Assembly: GCA_030760725.1 (NCBI GenBank)
Contig: JASWHV010000010.1
Span: 33,423,760 to 33,487,759, forward strand
Direction of reading: 5' to 3'
Origin: Neostapfia colusana
Taxonomy: Eukaryota; Streptophyta; Magnoliopsida; Poales; Poaceae
Length of the DNA: 64,000 nt
Shown here one piece after another: positions 53,115-64,000 of the stretch; the first letter of the stretch is position 1; every line of letters begins with the position of its first letter. The notes beneath the pieces were generated by a model, which saw only the letters and a program-made list of their open reading frames with translations, was not told where the DNA came from and ran no database searches. Made by a program: the position numbers and the translations under genes.

Positions 53115-53635
53115 TCCGGACCTCCGCCCCCACAGCTGGGCCGAGCTCCGAGGCCAGCCCTCGCCCTCCTTTCAGAGGCGAGCGCTGATGCCGGACCTCA
53201 CGCCCTTCGCTGGCCTGAGCTCCGATGACTTCTGGACTCCGCCTCCACAGCCAGGCCGAGCTCCGAGGCCAGCCCTCGCCCTCCTTTCAGAGGCGAGCAC
53301 TGATGCCGGACCTCACGCCCTTCGCTGGCCTGAGCTCCGATGACTTCCGGACTCCGCCTCCACAGCCAGGCCGAGCTCCGAGGCCAGCTCTCGCCCTTCT
53401 TTCAGAGGCGAGCGCTGATGCCGGACCTCACGCCCTTCGCTGGCCTGAGCTCTGATGACTACCGGACTCCGCCTCCACAGCCAGACCGAGCTCCGAGGCC
53501 AGCCCTCGCCCTCTTTTTCAGAGGCGAGCGCTGATGCCGGACCTCACGCCCTTCGCTGGCCTGAGCTCCGATGACTTCCGGACCTCCGCCCCCACAGCCG
53601 GGCCGAGCTCCGATGCCAGGCTTCACCCTCTCCTA
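53115..53635 (+). repeat. 115-bp tandem repeat in G, about 4.5 units
   Basis: GAGCTCCG(A) at 53143, 53258, 53373, 53488 and 53605 gives a period of 115, 115, 115 and 117 bp. Each unit also has CCGGACCTCACGCCCTTCGC and a second GAGCTCCGATGACTTCCGG, so it is a dimer of about 57 bp. It resembles the G-box module but CACGTG is replaced. It occupies the place of the antisense ORF. Confidence 0.85.
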
Positions 53636-53754
53636 AGAGGCTGAACATCGAAGCCTACCCTGCCAGCACAGGAAATACTCAAGACAAGAAAGTGCGCGGA
53701 TCAGAAAAGACGAAGGTCCCACCTCGGGCTCGCTATCTCCCCCGAGATGGGCCC

Positions 53755-54837
53755 GGGGGTACCCCCGCGCACAGGGGAAAATGCCTAAGGGTCTCGCCCT
53801 TCTCTGCAGGGAAAGCTCCGAAGGCGCCACGTGTCCAGTGGGGCTGGACCTCCCTCCCCTCAGAGGTGAGCTCCGGGCTCGCCACGTGGCCTACAGCAAC
53901 CAGACCTCCCCCCTCCGTGGGGAGAGCTCCGAAGGTGCCACATGTCCCGCGGGGCCGGACCTTCCCCTCCTTAGAGGAGAGCTCCGGACCCGCCACGTGG
54001 CCGACAGAAGCCGGACCTCCCCCCTCTGCGGGGGAGAGGTCCGAAGGCTCCACGTGTCCTGCAGGGCCGGACCTCCCCCTCCTCAGAGGAGAGCTCCGGG
54101 CCCGCCACGTGTCCAGCAGAACAGCGTTGCCTGCCCCCGAGCGGTAGGCAGCGGGCGTAAAGACGCCCCATACCTTGCCCGTACAAGGTATTCAAGGCCC
54201 GCGCCTTCCCAAGATGCGGAGACGCGGAGCACACCTCTGTCAGGTGCCGTTGCGCCCAGTCACATCACAGACTGGCGCGCGGTGTCAGAGCCCACCAGCC
54301 AATAAATACAGTGACAAGACATCTCATGCCGCCCCCGCCATCATCAACCACTACGACTAGCATGCGGCATGGGCAGGGCGGCAAGATGAAGACTCAGAAG
54401 CCTTCGACCAGAGACAGCTACCGGCATAACTGCAGATACGGTAGATAATAGACAATCTTCCCGGGACCACCTGTCGGGTCCCGGCTCCCCTTGTAAGCCG
54501 CCCGAGTCTTAGACAATAAAAGGCTCGGGTAGGCGTCGATAGCAAGGGTTCGCATTTTGCAACTCATATGCTAGCCATACACTTTCAAGCTGTAACTCAC
54601 CCCCAAGCTCAGGCCCTCGGCCCTGAGCAGCAAGCAATACAGCGAGCTCCATAGCTCGCCGTGGACGTAGGGTTTTACGCTCCGGCGGCCTGAACCACGT
54701 AAAACTCACCGTGTCAAGCTCTCACTAACTCGTCCAACTGCGCAAGCTCTCCGCTAGGAACTAGCCCCTCCGAAAAAAGAACCTCCACGGGCTGCCCAGT
54801 GCAGGCCCGGGGGAAGTGTCGACCGAACACTTCGACA
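53755..54837 (+). repeat. 3' LTR of element G
   Basis: The PPT (GGGCCCGGGGG) joins directly to GTACCCCCGCGCACAGGG, so the first roughly 24 bp of the LTR are lost across GGGGTACCCC homology. G-box cores are at 53828, 53883, 53939 (CACATG), 53994, 54051 and 54106, at 55-57-bp spacing. It ends TTCGACA. Confidence 0.87.
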
Positions 54838-55089
54838 GACGGGGTTCGCCGACCACCGGGGGTGGTGGACCTCCCGTATGAAGCCAGCGTCCAGCAGCTT
54901 CTTGACTTCTTCACGGATGAAGTTTTGCCGCTCGATGGACTGCTTGCGGGGCTTCTGTTGAACTGGCCGGGCGTTGGGGAAGACTTGCAAGTGGTGCTCG
55001 ATCACCTCCCTGGGGATCCCCGGCATCTGTGACGGCTGCCATGCAAACACGTCGACGTTGTGCCGGAGGAAGGTGACGAGCGCGCCTTC
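54838..55089 (-). pseudogene. Tat H RT N-terminal fragment
   Basis: VFAWQPSQMPGIPREVIEHH to HHPRWSANPV, in frame with the protease behind a TAG (55090-55092). It ends at the G insertion. It matches A at 5535-5790. Confidence 0.85.
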
Positions 55090-57636
55090 CTATTTGCTAT
55101 CCAGGCCCCCGGCTACCCGGGTGGTCTGGGTGGCTTCGGCGCCGACTTGGACGACCTTTAAGGGGACGCCGCCCTCGTCGAGAGGTTGCACGCGGGGTGC
55201 TGTGGCGGAAGCACGGTGACGTGCGCTCGGGCGGAGCTGGTCCGGCTCTTTATTGCCGGGGGCTGATGCCCCAGCTGTTGCGAGCGCTTGGAGCTTCTCT
55301 AGGGCCGACACTGCAGCAGTGCGGTCCCCACGAATCCTGAGGATGCCCGTCGGTGTTGGCATCTTCAGGACGAGATAGCCGTAGTGGGCTACTGCCATGA
55401 ACCGGTACAGGGCTGGCCTGCCGATTATGGCGTTGAAGGGGAGGTCTATCTCCGCTACGTCGAACAGAATGTACTCTTTCCGATAGCTGTCCGGGGCCCC
55501 GAAGGTCACCGGGAGGCTGATGTTGCCGTAGGGAATGACCTATCCCGGCCCTACCCCTTAGAACGGGATCGACGGGGTGAGCTTGGCCATCGGGATCTGC
55601 AGCTTCTGGAAAGCTGCACGGCTGATGAGGTTCAGCCCAGCTCCTCCATCTACCAAAATGTGGTACATTCTCACGTTGGCGATGGTAAGGGCTACCAAGA
55701 GCGGTAGTTGGCCGGCCCCAGCCATGTTCCTGGGGCAGTCGGTGGCGTCAAAGCTGATGGGGGTCCCTATCCACTTAAGGTGTGGTGCAGCACTTGGGAG
55801 TGGCGCCACCGACGCTACCGCTCGGCGCAGAGTCTTGACTGAGCATCAGGACGAGGGGTCGGCGGACCCGCCGTATATGACGTAGAGCTTCTTTCGACGC
55901 TCATCGTCACTGGAGCTGGAGTCCTCATGATTGCGTGCCGCCTTCACGACACGCTGAGGCTCCTGGATCTCCTCTGGGTGGTCGATGTTGTCTGGAACAT
56001 CCACCCTCTGTTCGTCTTCCTTTGGACGGAAGGGCAGGGCATCAGCCCGCTGCTGCTTCCCCTTGCGGAAGCACTCTGCGAGCCTTCGGATCTCCCGGCA
56101 CTCGGCAGTAGTGTGGCGACAGTTGCCGTGCACGGGGCACATATTGTCTTGATTACCTTCTGGGATTGGTGATCTTTGCTCCCTCTTGTCGGGGCGCGGC
56201 CCCCGAGCCCCACTGAGCGTCGCTGCAGTGACGACTGGGGCTGCGGCCGGTGATCTTATCTTGTTTCTGCCTCGGCTCTTGGTCTTCCTGCTGCCTCCAT
56301 AGGGAGTAGGACCAGATTCGGGCAGTCCTCCTGATTCGGAGGACGGCTGTGAGTGCCAGTTCCATCCTTCGGCTGCTATGACGCACTTGTCTGCCAAGCT
56401 GAAGAGCTCTTAGGCATCGCGGACCTCCCTGGTCGCGAGCTTCTCGAGCATCTTCTTGTCCCGGACGCCTTGCCGGAATGCCACCACCACAGAAGCATTT
56501 TGAATGTGTGGGATGGTGTTCCGCACCTGGGAGAACCGCTGGATGAAAGAGCGCAGCGACTCCCCAGGTTGTTGCTGGATGGCGTGGAGGTCGAGCTCCG
56601 TGCCAGGCCGGGTGTAGGAACTGCCGAAGTTGGCTATGAACTGCCGGCAAAGCTCTCCCCAGGAAGTTACGGAACCCTGGGGGAGGTTCATGAGCCAAGA
56701 CCGGGCTGGGCCAGTCAAGGCGACAGGGAAGTAATTGGCCATGACGGCTTCATTCCCTCCTGCGGCAAGTACGGCGGTGGAGTAGATATGGAGGAACTCC
56801 GCCAGGTTGACGCTGCCGTCGTACTTCTAGGGCAGGTGCGGCCGAAACTTGCGCGGCCACTTCGCGAAGCGAAGGTGGGGCGCGAGGGCCGCACACCCTG
56901 CTTCTGTCGCCGCAGGTTCTGGTGCCGCGAACGCTTGGTTCGCACTGAGCACCGCGTACCCCGGTACGGGCAAGGCTGCACCATAGGCCGGGGGCGCCAT
57001 CTGCAGGACATATGACTGTGGCATATTCGGCACGGCGCGGGCCAGGGGCAGAGATCGCGTGGCGAAGGTCTGCTCTTCAGGCTGGGTCGAGGCCGACGTC
57101 ATGCTGTCGTCAGCCTCTTGGTAGCGACGCCTTTCTCGGCGCTGCTCGAGGTATACCCGGGCATCTTGACCCAGGCGACACCGCTCCAGCTCTGTCCTCA
57201 GATCTGTCGATTGGAGCCTGGTAGAGCTGGAGTCTGCCGTCTGCTCGTCAACCAATGGTGCGCGCATCAGCGACACGACCGGTTGGCCAGAGCGTCGTCC
57301 CCGGCGAAATCGAGGGTTTGCGGCGGCGACGACGAGACAGTCTACCTCGCGGATCCACTGCTGGGTCGCTGCCTGAGGCGCGTCCCCAGCGGGTGGATTG
57401 TACAGTAGCGCTCTCGCTGCAGCTAGCGCACCCCCACTGGGTACGCCCAGCGCTACTGAAGACTTGATGCTGGTCGGAGCCTGCATTGCCGGGGTCGGCG
57501 CTGCCAGAGCCGGTTGCTGGCTCCCAGCTCGTACCGACACACTCCGTTCCGAGTGTGTCGACATGTACTCCCCCCTGGTCGAGGTTTGCCGCAGAGGCGA
57601 GGGGGGAGAGTTCGCCGCTGAAGGAAGCTTGGTCAT
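55090..57636 (-). pseudogene. Tat H gag-protease, broken by stops
   Basis: ATG at 57636 (MTKLPSAANSPPSP). Gag is open to 56827, where TAG replaces the Glu before KYDGS. Another stop is at 56410 (TAA in the block DASELF). The zinc knuckle is CPVHGNCRHTTAEC. The protease part (HILVDGGAGLNLIS, IIGRPALYRF) has TAA and TAG near 55537-55560 and a small frame change near 55840. The frame ends with TAG at 55090-55092, the same codon position at which A has TAG (5532). Confidence 0.85.
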
Positions 57637-57671
57637 CTTCGTCGGTGGAAACTCGTCGCACTAGGAGAAAA

Positions 57672-57693
57672 GCCCCCTACCTGGCGCGCCAAA
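57672..57693 (-). other. Primer binding site of element H
   Basis: The minus strand reads TTTGGCGCGCCAGGTAGGGGGC directly after the LTR end CGACA. Confidence 0.75.
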
Positions 57694-57728
57694 TGTCGAA
57701 GTGTTCGGTCGACACTTCCCCCGGGCCT

Positions 57729-60687
57729 TGTGACGCCCTCAATTCTGTGGAAAACCACGGAACCGAGAACTAATGCATATGTGTGCCCAGGATGTTCATC
57801 ACACATACACATACGTTCCACAAACTGAATTCAGATTATATATTACCACGAATAACAGAGTTTATTACAACACCTCATGAGTCTTGGACTCATGCTCACA
57901 GCAGAAGTCTTTATTTCTACGCAGCGGAAATCTTTATTTAAATGCGGAAGGAAAAACTAATGCGGAAGCAAAACTAAGCAGAAGTGGCTCCATCTCTACT
58001 CCCTCCACAGGCAAGGTTGAGAATAGATCACACGCCATAATGATCCACTTGATCTTCATAGTAGGCTTCTCTTGCTGTTGATGAAGAAATAATAATGCAA
58101 GGTTGAGTACAATGATGTACTCAGCAAGTGCGGGAATAACACATGACATGCAGCTCATAAACAAGGTAGGTATAAAAGGCTTATTTGCAGAAAAGCAGAT
58201 TTATAAAAAACATGATAAAACAGCAACATACTTTAGATGAATGTATTCCCAGCATGTATGAAATTACCAACATACCTCCATCACTTCCCGTGTTCCATCC
58301 AAACATTAACCAATCCTTTACCCATACTCACGAATACCTCCTCGTATTCGCTACCATCTCACCTCATGAAACAACCTTGTCTCGCACCGAGACCAATCTC
58401 ATATCATGACCCACCAGTCATGCAACCCTTTCATCATCCAGACTTAACAATTCCAAACCAAACCATAACCAAGAACATTACCAATAACCATTCCAGTAAC
58501 CATCCCATCTAATCATGGCAGTTTAGCCAGGTGCTCGTGACCGTAAGCTCGGCTATCATGATAGTTTTAAGAACTCTGCAGAGTTTGCACCTCTTTACCC
58601 ACAAGTTTGTGATTTCGTCACCCGTCGGCGACTGCAGGACCTCCATTTTACCAGTACACAGCCGTCGGTGTATGGTCAAGAGATCACAAAATAGGCTTTA
58701 CAAAGGGGTTACTAGGTGTATGGACTCACTAAGGTTTCACCGGCAGGCTAGAATCTCCAATTCTCCCACCCACGGGCCCCCTCTTGTGCCATGCAGTTAC
58801 CAGGGCAGTCCTCACTCGACTCCCATTCCCCGCGCCTTCCACAGTCCATAACACTCTAGCAACTTACCTAATTACTCAGCTAAGCCGCACCCATACTTGG
58901 CCTTGTGGTGGCACTGTTATCCTGGCATGTGCATGCATGAACAGGTCCTTAGATCTACGGCAAGCAAACCAACATCTCATGCTACCTCATTCACAAACCC
59001 AGGCTTGCCCAGATCTTCCCTCCGATCCATGTTCATTAACCTCATCAATTACTTATTATCAGTACGAGTGCAGTTAGCTAGACACATCTATCTTGCTTCC
59101 CAATCCCATGGACTCAGCGAAGCATAAAGCAAAAACCATACCCGACTCATAAACTTCCCAGGTGACAAGGATGGTTTAATCAAAATAGTAAACTCCTATA
59201 AAAGGGTTTCCCATCATGTTTGACTCAGCACACACACCTTTTAGCAAAACAAAATAGTTTTACCCAAAACATAGGATCAACATGGTCAAGGAGCACTTGC
59301 GTTGTACTTGCGGTTCCGGTTGTTCTTGATTCTCAAAACCTTGTTGCTGCAGCTCGTCGTAGACAGCTTTCTGAGTTTGTCCTGCTATGTAGGATTCACG
59401 TGCATACAAATTCACAGCAATCAATATCGTGCACAACCCTAAACTAGATGCGATGATGCACATGCATGCTATCCTACGATTAGTTCTATTAGATTGATCT
59501 GTTGTTCTTGTATGGCTTGCATGGTCAGAGGTGTTCGTGATGATCTGGTCTTTAGATCAAACTGATCATCGAGTGTTCTGCCCACGAAAAGGCTTCTGTT
59601 CGAAAGGAATTGAAGAACAGATGCAAAGAGATGAACAATACGATGTCGTAAGGTGGTATTGAAGTCCTACCTCACGTTCTTCTTGTCTTCGGGGTCCTCC
59701 TCAGACCGCTTGGTTCTCCTCCGATGATCTCCCTTGTTGCGCTTCGGCGATGTTTTTGCTCGGCGAGTTAGGGCTAGAGCGCTAAGTCGTCGGCTCAGGA
59801 GTTGAAAGAGAAGTTCGTGGTTTCGGCCAGAAGTTTTGGGTTCTATTTATAATCAGGAAGAGAAGAGTCCTAATCTGATTGGATCCCGAATAAGAGTCTT
59901 ATTCAGATCTTGTTGGATCCTGACGTCTTATCTTTGGTCACATCGTGGAGTTTAGATTGGTTTCTATTGCGTACCGGCATCTTTACGCGTAAAAATCGCT
60001 CCAGACTCGTTACCTTCGTGATGATGAGCTCCGGAAGCTTCACGTGTCCTCCGGGCCTGGCATCTCCTCATCCGCAGAGACGAGCTCCGGTTATGCCGCG
60101 TGTCAATCGATCGAGACCTCCCTCTTCTTCGGAGACGAGCTCCGCGCACGCCACGTGTTGGCGCCGGTCTTCCCCCTCTTCTTTCCTCAGGGACGTGCCC
60201 CGAGGTCGACACGTGTTTAGCTGCGACGGACCTTCCGGTGATAAGCTCCGGTGGCGACACGTGTTCGATAGATCCGGACTTATCTGAGATGAGCTCCGAG
60301 ATTGACACGTACCCCGCGTGACTGGTCCTCTTATTTCCGCGAGGACTAGCTCCGAGGATGACATGTGTCCTGCGGAAATGCCTTTGCTTCTTCCGCAGAG
60401 GCTAGCCCCGTGGGCAACACGTGTCCCACAGGATCAGACCTCTCCCCTTTGCGGAGACGAGCCCCGAGCCTGCCACGTAGCCAGCTTGGCGGTGACCTCT
60501 CCCCGCTTCGCAGGGATGAGCTCCGATCACGCCACGTGGCCTGCTGGCCGCGGAAGTTGCCTTCGGCGTTCTCAGAGAGCTTTACTGGCTATCCTTTTGA
60601 TACTCGTTTCTGTTCCTTCTTTTCTTTAAAATGTTTCCTTTTCATAGGACACGAGCATATGCTGACACCCAAGATGAGGGTGTCACA
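57729..60687 (-). repeat. 3' LTR of element D
   Basis: 2959 bp, homologous to the C LTRs throughout. The TATA box (TATAAATAG on the minus strand) is near 59841-59849. Confidence 0.93.
60041..60538 (-). promoter_or_regulatory. G-box array in D LTR (U3)
   Basis: Cores from CACGTG 60041 to CACGTG 60533 at about 47-60-bp spacing with GAGCTCCG blocks. It has diverged from C between the cores while the cores are mostly kept (for example ACACGTGTTTAG and GCCACGTAGCC). Confidence 0.7.
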
Positions 60688-60699
60688 AATCTACCCCCC

Positions 60700-63600
60700 T
60701 TAAATTGAATCTCGTCCTTGAGATTCGTTAGTAGAAAATAGATAGGGAAATTCTGCCTTGATATCCTCTTCACGTTCCCAGGTGGCTTCAGCTTCAGTGT
60801 GATGGCTCCATTGTACCTTGCACCATCGAATCACTTTGTTTCGGGTGACCCTTTCGTTTACGTCCAAGATTCGGACAGGGCGTTCTGCGTAAGTCAGGTC
60901 CTCTTGAAGTTCAAGTTCTCCCATTGACACTTGTTCCTCTGGCATTCTTAAGCACTTCTTGAGCTGGGATACATGAAACACATCATGTACGTCGGAGAGG
61001 TGGTTTGGGAGCTCTAGTCGATAGGCTACTTCTCCTCGCTTGTCCAAAATCTTAAATGGTCCGATGTAGCGAGGCGCTAGCTTGCCTTTGACGTTAAAAC
61101 GTCGTTGGCCTCGGATAGGTGATACCTTAAGGTATACAAAGTCTCCTACTTCAAAGGTCAACTTCCTACGCCTATTGTCCGCATAGCCTTTCTGTCGTGA
61201 CTGGGCAGCCTTTAAGTTTTCCCGTATCGTTTGGACTTGCTTTTCAGCCTCTTGTAGTACTTCGGGTCCAAACACCTGGTTCTCTCCGGTCTCATTCCAG
61301 GACAGCGGCGTTCTACACTGTCTGCCATATAAGGCTTCGAAAGGCGACATCTTCAAGCTAGCTTGATAGCTGTTGTTATAGGAGAACTCGGCATACGGTA
61401 AACTCCTATCCCAACTACGCCCACGTTTCAAGGCGCAAGCTCTCAGCATGTCCTCCAAAATTTGGTTCGTCCTCTCGGTTTGCCCATCTGTTTGTGGGTG
61501 ATAGGCGGAGCTAAAATCTAGTCGTGTACCCATGGCTTTCTGCAGTTTCCTCCAGAATCTAGAGGTAAACTGAGAACCTCGATCTGAGACTATCCTCTTC
61601 GGAATTCCATGACGGCACACGATCTGCTCCATGCACAATTCTGCCAATTGTGCAACGTTGTAACTGGTCTTTACCGGAAGAAAATTGGCGGTCTTCGTCA
61701 ACCAGTCCACAATGACCCAGATGGAGTCGTATCCTGACTGAGTTCTTGGCAATCCGACAATAAAGTCCATACTGATGGCCTCCCATTTCCATTCAGGTAT
61801 TTTCAATGGTTGCAACAATCCAGCGGGTTTTTGATGTTCGGCTTTCACCCGTTGGCATGTGTCGCATAGGGCAACATATTCGGCTATATCCCTCTTCATA
61901 CCATCCAACCAATAGCAAGTTTTCAAGTCCTTGTACATTTTGGTGCTTCCTGGATGTATGGAATAGGGCAAATCATGTGCCTCCTTCAATATCATGTCGC
62001 GAATGTGTCTTATGTTTGGCACACAAATCCTTTTTCCTAGCCAAAGCGTACCCTTTTCATCCTCCTTGAAACTCTTCTCTATCCATTGTCGGATTCTTTC
62101 CTTGATCTCCTTGATCTCTTCGTCTGTGTCTTGGCCCTTCCTTATTTCTTGCTCCAATGAGGAGTGGATCTCCATTATTTCCATGTTATTCAAGAATCCG
62201 AGGTGTAACCGTTCGAACTCCTTACGTAGTTCGGGTGGTAGCTCCCGAACCGTGAGTTGGTGGCATGCTCCTTTTCTACTTAATGCGTCAGCTACTACAT
62301 TGGCCTTCCCGGGGTGGTAGGTTATTCCTACATCATAATCCTTTATAAGTTCTAACCATCGAAGTTGCCTCAAATTCAAGTCTGTTTGTGTAAATATGTA
62401 CTTGAGGCTTTTATGATCCGTATAGATCTCACATCGATGTCCAAGAATATAATGTCTCCAAATCTTCAATGCATGCACCACTGCTGCTAACTCCAAATCA
62501 TGCGTAGGGTAATTAAGCTCATGCTTCTTTAATTGTCGTGAGGCATAGGCTACCACTTGTCCTTCCTGCAAGAGTACGCACCCGAGCCCTTGTCTGGATG
62601 CGTCACAATATATGTCAAAGCTCTTGCTTACGTCTGGCAATACCAGAACTGGTGCTGTGGTTAGCCTTTTCTTGAGTTCCTCAAAACATCCTTGGCAGGC
62701 TTGTGTCCATTGAAAGATTTTTCCATTCGTTAGCAACTCCGTCATAGGTTTTGCTATTTTAGAGAAGTCTTTAATGAAGCACCGATAGTATCCTGCCATT
62801 CTAAGGAAACTTCGAATATCCCTCACGCTCCTCGGTTGGTCCCACTTTAGAACATCTCTCACCTTTCCAGGATCAACGGATACCCCTTCCTTGGAGATGA
62901 TGTGGCCTAGGAAAGATATTTCCTTTAGCCAAAATTGACACTTGTTGAGCTTGGCATACAACTGATGCTCGCGCAACTTCTGAAAGGTCAATCTCAGATG
63001 TTCTTCATGCTCCTCCTTACTTTTTGAATACACCATAATGTCGTCGATGAAAACCACGACGAACTTGTCTGAGTACTCCATGAAAACCTTGTTCATAAGG
63101 TACATGAAGTATGCGGGTGCATTCGTCAATCCAAAAGACATAACGGTATATTCATATGAACCATACCGCGTCCGAAAGGCTGTCTTAGGTATATCGGAGG
63201 GCTTAATCTTCAGCTGGAAATATCCCGACCAAAGATCAATCTTGGAGAACACTTGGGCTCCTTTCATTTGATCGAACAGGTCCTCTATACGGGGCAGAGG
63301 GTATTTACTCTTGATTGTTACCTCGTTGAGAGACCTGTAGTCCACGCACATTCTTTGGGTTCCGTCCTTCTTGTCCACAAAAAGTACCGGGGCTCCCCAT
63401 GGCGACGAACTTGGACGGATAAAACCCTTCTCCAACTGTTCTTGAATTTGTTTCTTGAGTTCAACTAACTCGTTGACGGGCATCCTATATGGTCTCTTAG
63501 CTATGGGTGCAGTTCCAGGTACCAAATCTATGGCAAACTCGATGTCCCGGTCAGGTGGCATACCTGGAAGTTCTTCCGGGAACACATCCGAAAATTCCTG

Positions 63601-64000
63601 AACCACTGGAATGTTGTCCAATGCTACTCCTTCAACATGGTTCAAATCCGCCCGTTCGGTTGCTTGCTGGGCTGACTCAAACTCAACACGGATACCGTGT
63701 TCGTTTGTCAACTGCACGCTTCTCTCAGCGCATTGGATTACTCCATTGTGCTTGCTTAACCAGTCCATTCCGAGTATGATGTCAATTCCGCGGGAGTCCA
63801 AGACAATAAGGTTGGCAAGGAAGTCTACCCCCCTTATTTTAAGGCTTACCTTAGGACATACTATACTAGTCCTCATTTCTCCTCCGGGAGAATTAACTAA
63901 CATAGCACATTCTAAGTGGGATACGGGTAGATGATGTTTGGCAACATATTTGGACGATATGAAGGAATGTGATGCTCCAGAATCAAATAAAATGGTGGCT
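60700..64000 (-). CDS. pol: Chromovirus D pol, open to window end (partial)
   Basis: Open from the stop at 60700 to the edge at 64000. At the edge it reads ATILFDSGASHSFISSKYVA, the protease active site, so gag lies outside. Then come ILGMDWLSKHNG, the PR-RT linker NIPVVQEFSDVFPEEL, RT with FIDDIMVYS, RNase H (DIYCDASRQGLGCVL), the zinc finger (CDTCQRVKAEHQ), D (SMDFIVGLP), D (IVSDRGSQFTS), E (GQTERTNQILEDM) and the chromodomain-like tail (HTEAEATWEREEDIKAEFPY). No stop or shift occurs in 1100 codons. Some unusual residues (VDWLTKTANF where C has VDRLTKTAHF) may weaken it. It is the best candidate here for a functional chromovirus pol. Confidence 0.92.
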   Translation of the reverse strand, partial: ATILFDSGASHSFISSKYVAKHHLPVSHLECAMLVNSPGGEMRTSIVCPKVSLKIRGVDFLANLIVLDSRGIDIILGMDWLSKHNGVIQCAERSVQLTNEHGIRVEFESAQQATERADLNHVEGVALDNIPVVQEFSDVFPEELPGMPPDRDIEFAIDLVPGTAPIAKRPYRMPVNELVELKKQIQEQLEKGFIRPSSSPWGAPVLFVDKKDGTQRMCVDYRSLNEVTIKSKYPLPRIEDLFDQMKGAQVFSKIDLWSGYFQLKIKPSDIPKTAFRTRYGSYEYTVMSFGLTNAPAYFMYLMNKVFMEYSDKFVVVFIDDIMVYSKSKEEHEEHLRLTFQKLREHQLYAKLNKCQFWLKEISFLGHIISKEGVSVDPGKVRDVLKWDQPRSVRDIRSFLRMAGYYRCFIKDFSKIAKPMTELLTNGKIFQWTQACQGCFEELKKRLTTAPVLVLPDVSKSFDIYCDASRQGLGCVLLQEGQVVAYASRQLKKHELNYPTHDLELAAVVHALKIWRHYILGHRCEIYTDHKSLKYIFTQTDLNLRQLRWLELIKDYDVGITYHPGKANVVADALSRKGACHQLTVRELPPELRKEFERLHLGFLNNMEIMEIHSSLEQEIRKGQDTDEEIKEIKERIRQWIEKSFKEDEKGTLWLGKRICVPNIRHIRDMILKEAHDLPYSIHPGSTKMYKDLKTCYWLDGMKRDIAEYVALCDTCQRVKAEHQKPAGLLQPLKIPEWKWEAISMDFIVGLPRTQSGYDSIWVIVDWLTKTANFLPVKTSYNVAQLAELCMEQIVCRHGIPKRIVSDRGSQFTSRFWRKLQKAMGTRLDFSSAYHPQTDGQTERTNQILEDMLRACALKRGRSWDRSLPYAEFSYNNSYQASLKMSPFEALYGRQCRTPLSWNETGENQVFGPEVLQEAEKQVQTIRENLKAAQSRQKGYADNRRRKLTFEVGDFVYLKVSPIRGQRRFNVKGKLAPRYIGPFKILDKRGEVAYRLELPNHLSDVHDVFHVSQLKKCLRMPEEQVSMGELELQEDLTYAERPVRILDVNERVTRNKVIRWCKVQWSHHTEAEATWEREEDIKAEFPYLFSTNESQGRDSI

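Larger units (their letters stand above)
48795..54837 (+). mobile_element. Tat element G, internally deleted
   Basis: Its 5' LTR is truncated by E (remnant 48795-49337). Then come the primer site, a gag with a 616-bp tandem duplication, a fusion of gag to aRNH, an integrase remnant, the post-pol region, a tandem array and a 3' LTR (53755-54837). RT, gRNH and most of PR are absent. The first roughly 580 bp of the 5' LTR are missing. The right flank begins gacgg, inside the RT of H. Confidence 0.85.
54838..57728 (-). mobile_element. Tat element H, 5' half
   Basis: Minus strand: 35-bp LTR stub (57694-57728), primer site (57672-57693), gag, PR and the RT start. G cuts it at 54837/54838 inside RT. 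D cuts the LTR at 57728/57729. The 3' half is not contiguous here. Confidence 0.85.
57729..64000 (-). mobile_element. Chromovirus D (same family as C), cut by window end
   Basis: 3' LTR 57729-60687, PPT 60688-60704, pol open to the window edge. It is inserted in the H LTR after gcctt; the other target duplication is outside. Unlike C it lacks the PR-RT frameshift. Confidence 0.93.

Overview
The window is repeat-rich nuclear DNA from a grass (Poaceae). I see no host gene, rRNA or tRNA gene. Essentially every base belongs to nested Ty3/gypsy LTR retrotransposons. Two lineages are recognisable. Tat/Retand-type elements have about 1.1-kb GC-rich LTRs, a primer site reading TTTGGCGTGCCAGGTAGG, a pol order PR-RT-gRNH-aRNH-INT, and an extra gene antisense to gag-pol. 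Chromovirus (Tekay/Del-like) elements have 3-4-kb LTRs, an initiator-tRNA-Met primer site, and a C-terminal chromodomain-like tail. The grass assignment is inference from these families and the high GC of the coding parts. I cannot name the species.

Layout. 1-1767: 3' end of a dead Tat pol (X, minus), followed by 55 bp of a Tekay-type LTR. 1823-31086: Tat element A (plus), with an open pol and a broken gag. Element A is interrupted by Tat element B (minus, 10498-29443, target duplication gcggt). B carries an intact gag and an intact antisense ORF but has lost pol. B is itself interrupted by chromovirus C (minus, 14855-25717, target duplication ggggg). 31087-31610: scrap of another Tat (F). 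31611-48794: chromovirus E in a partial tandem, internal part-LTR-internal-LTR, with 4045-bp LTRs and an extra ORF before gag. E interrupts the 5' LTR of Tat element G (48795-54837, internally deleted). G sits in the RT of Tat element H (minus, 54838-57728). Chromovirus D (minus, 57729 to beyond the window) interrupts H's LTR.

How the parts relate. A keeps an open pol but has stops in gag-PR. B keeps gag and the antisense ORF but no pol. This suggests a helper/non-autonomous relationship within one Tat family. D's pol is open, while C, of the same family, has two 1-bp frameshifts. The least expected signal is a roughly 55-bp module (a CACGTG G-box core, a GAGCTCCGG block and short palindromes). 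It is tandemly arrayed upstream of the TATA box in both the Tat LTRs and the chromovirus C/D LTRs, and again in the Tat region behind pol. A second signal is that the 4-kb LTR of E looks like a spliced transcription unit, with exon-like coding blocks and a poly(A) signal.
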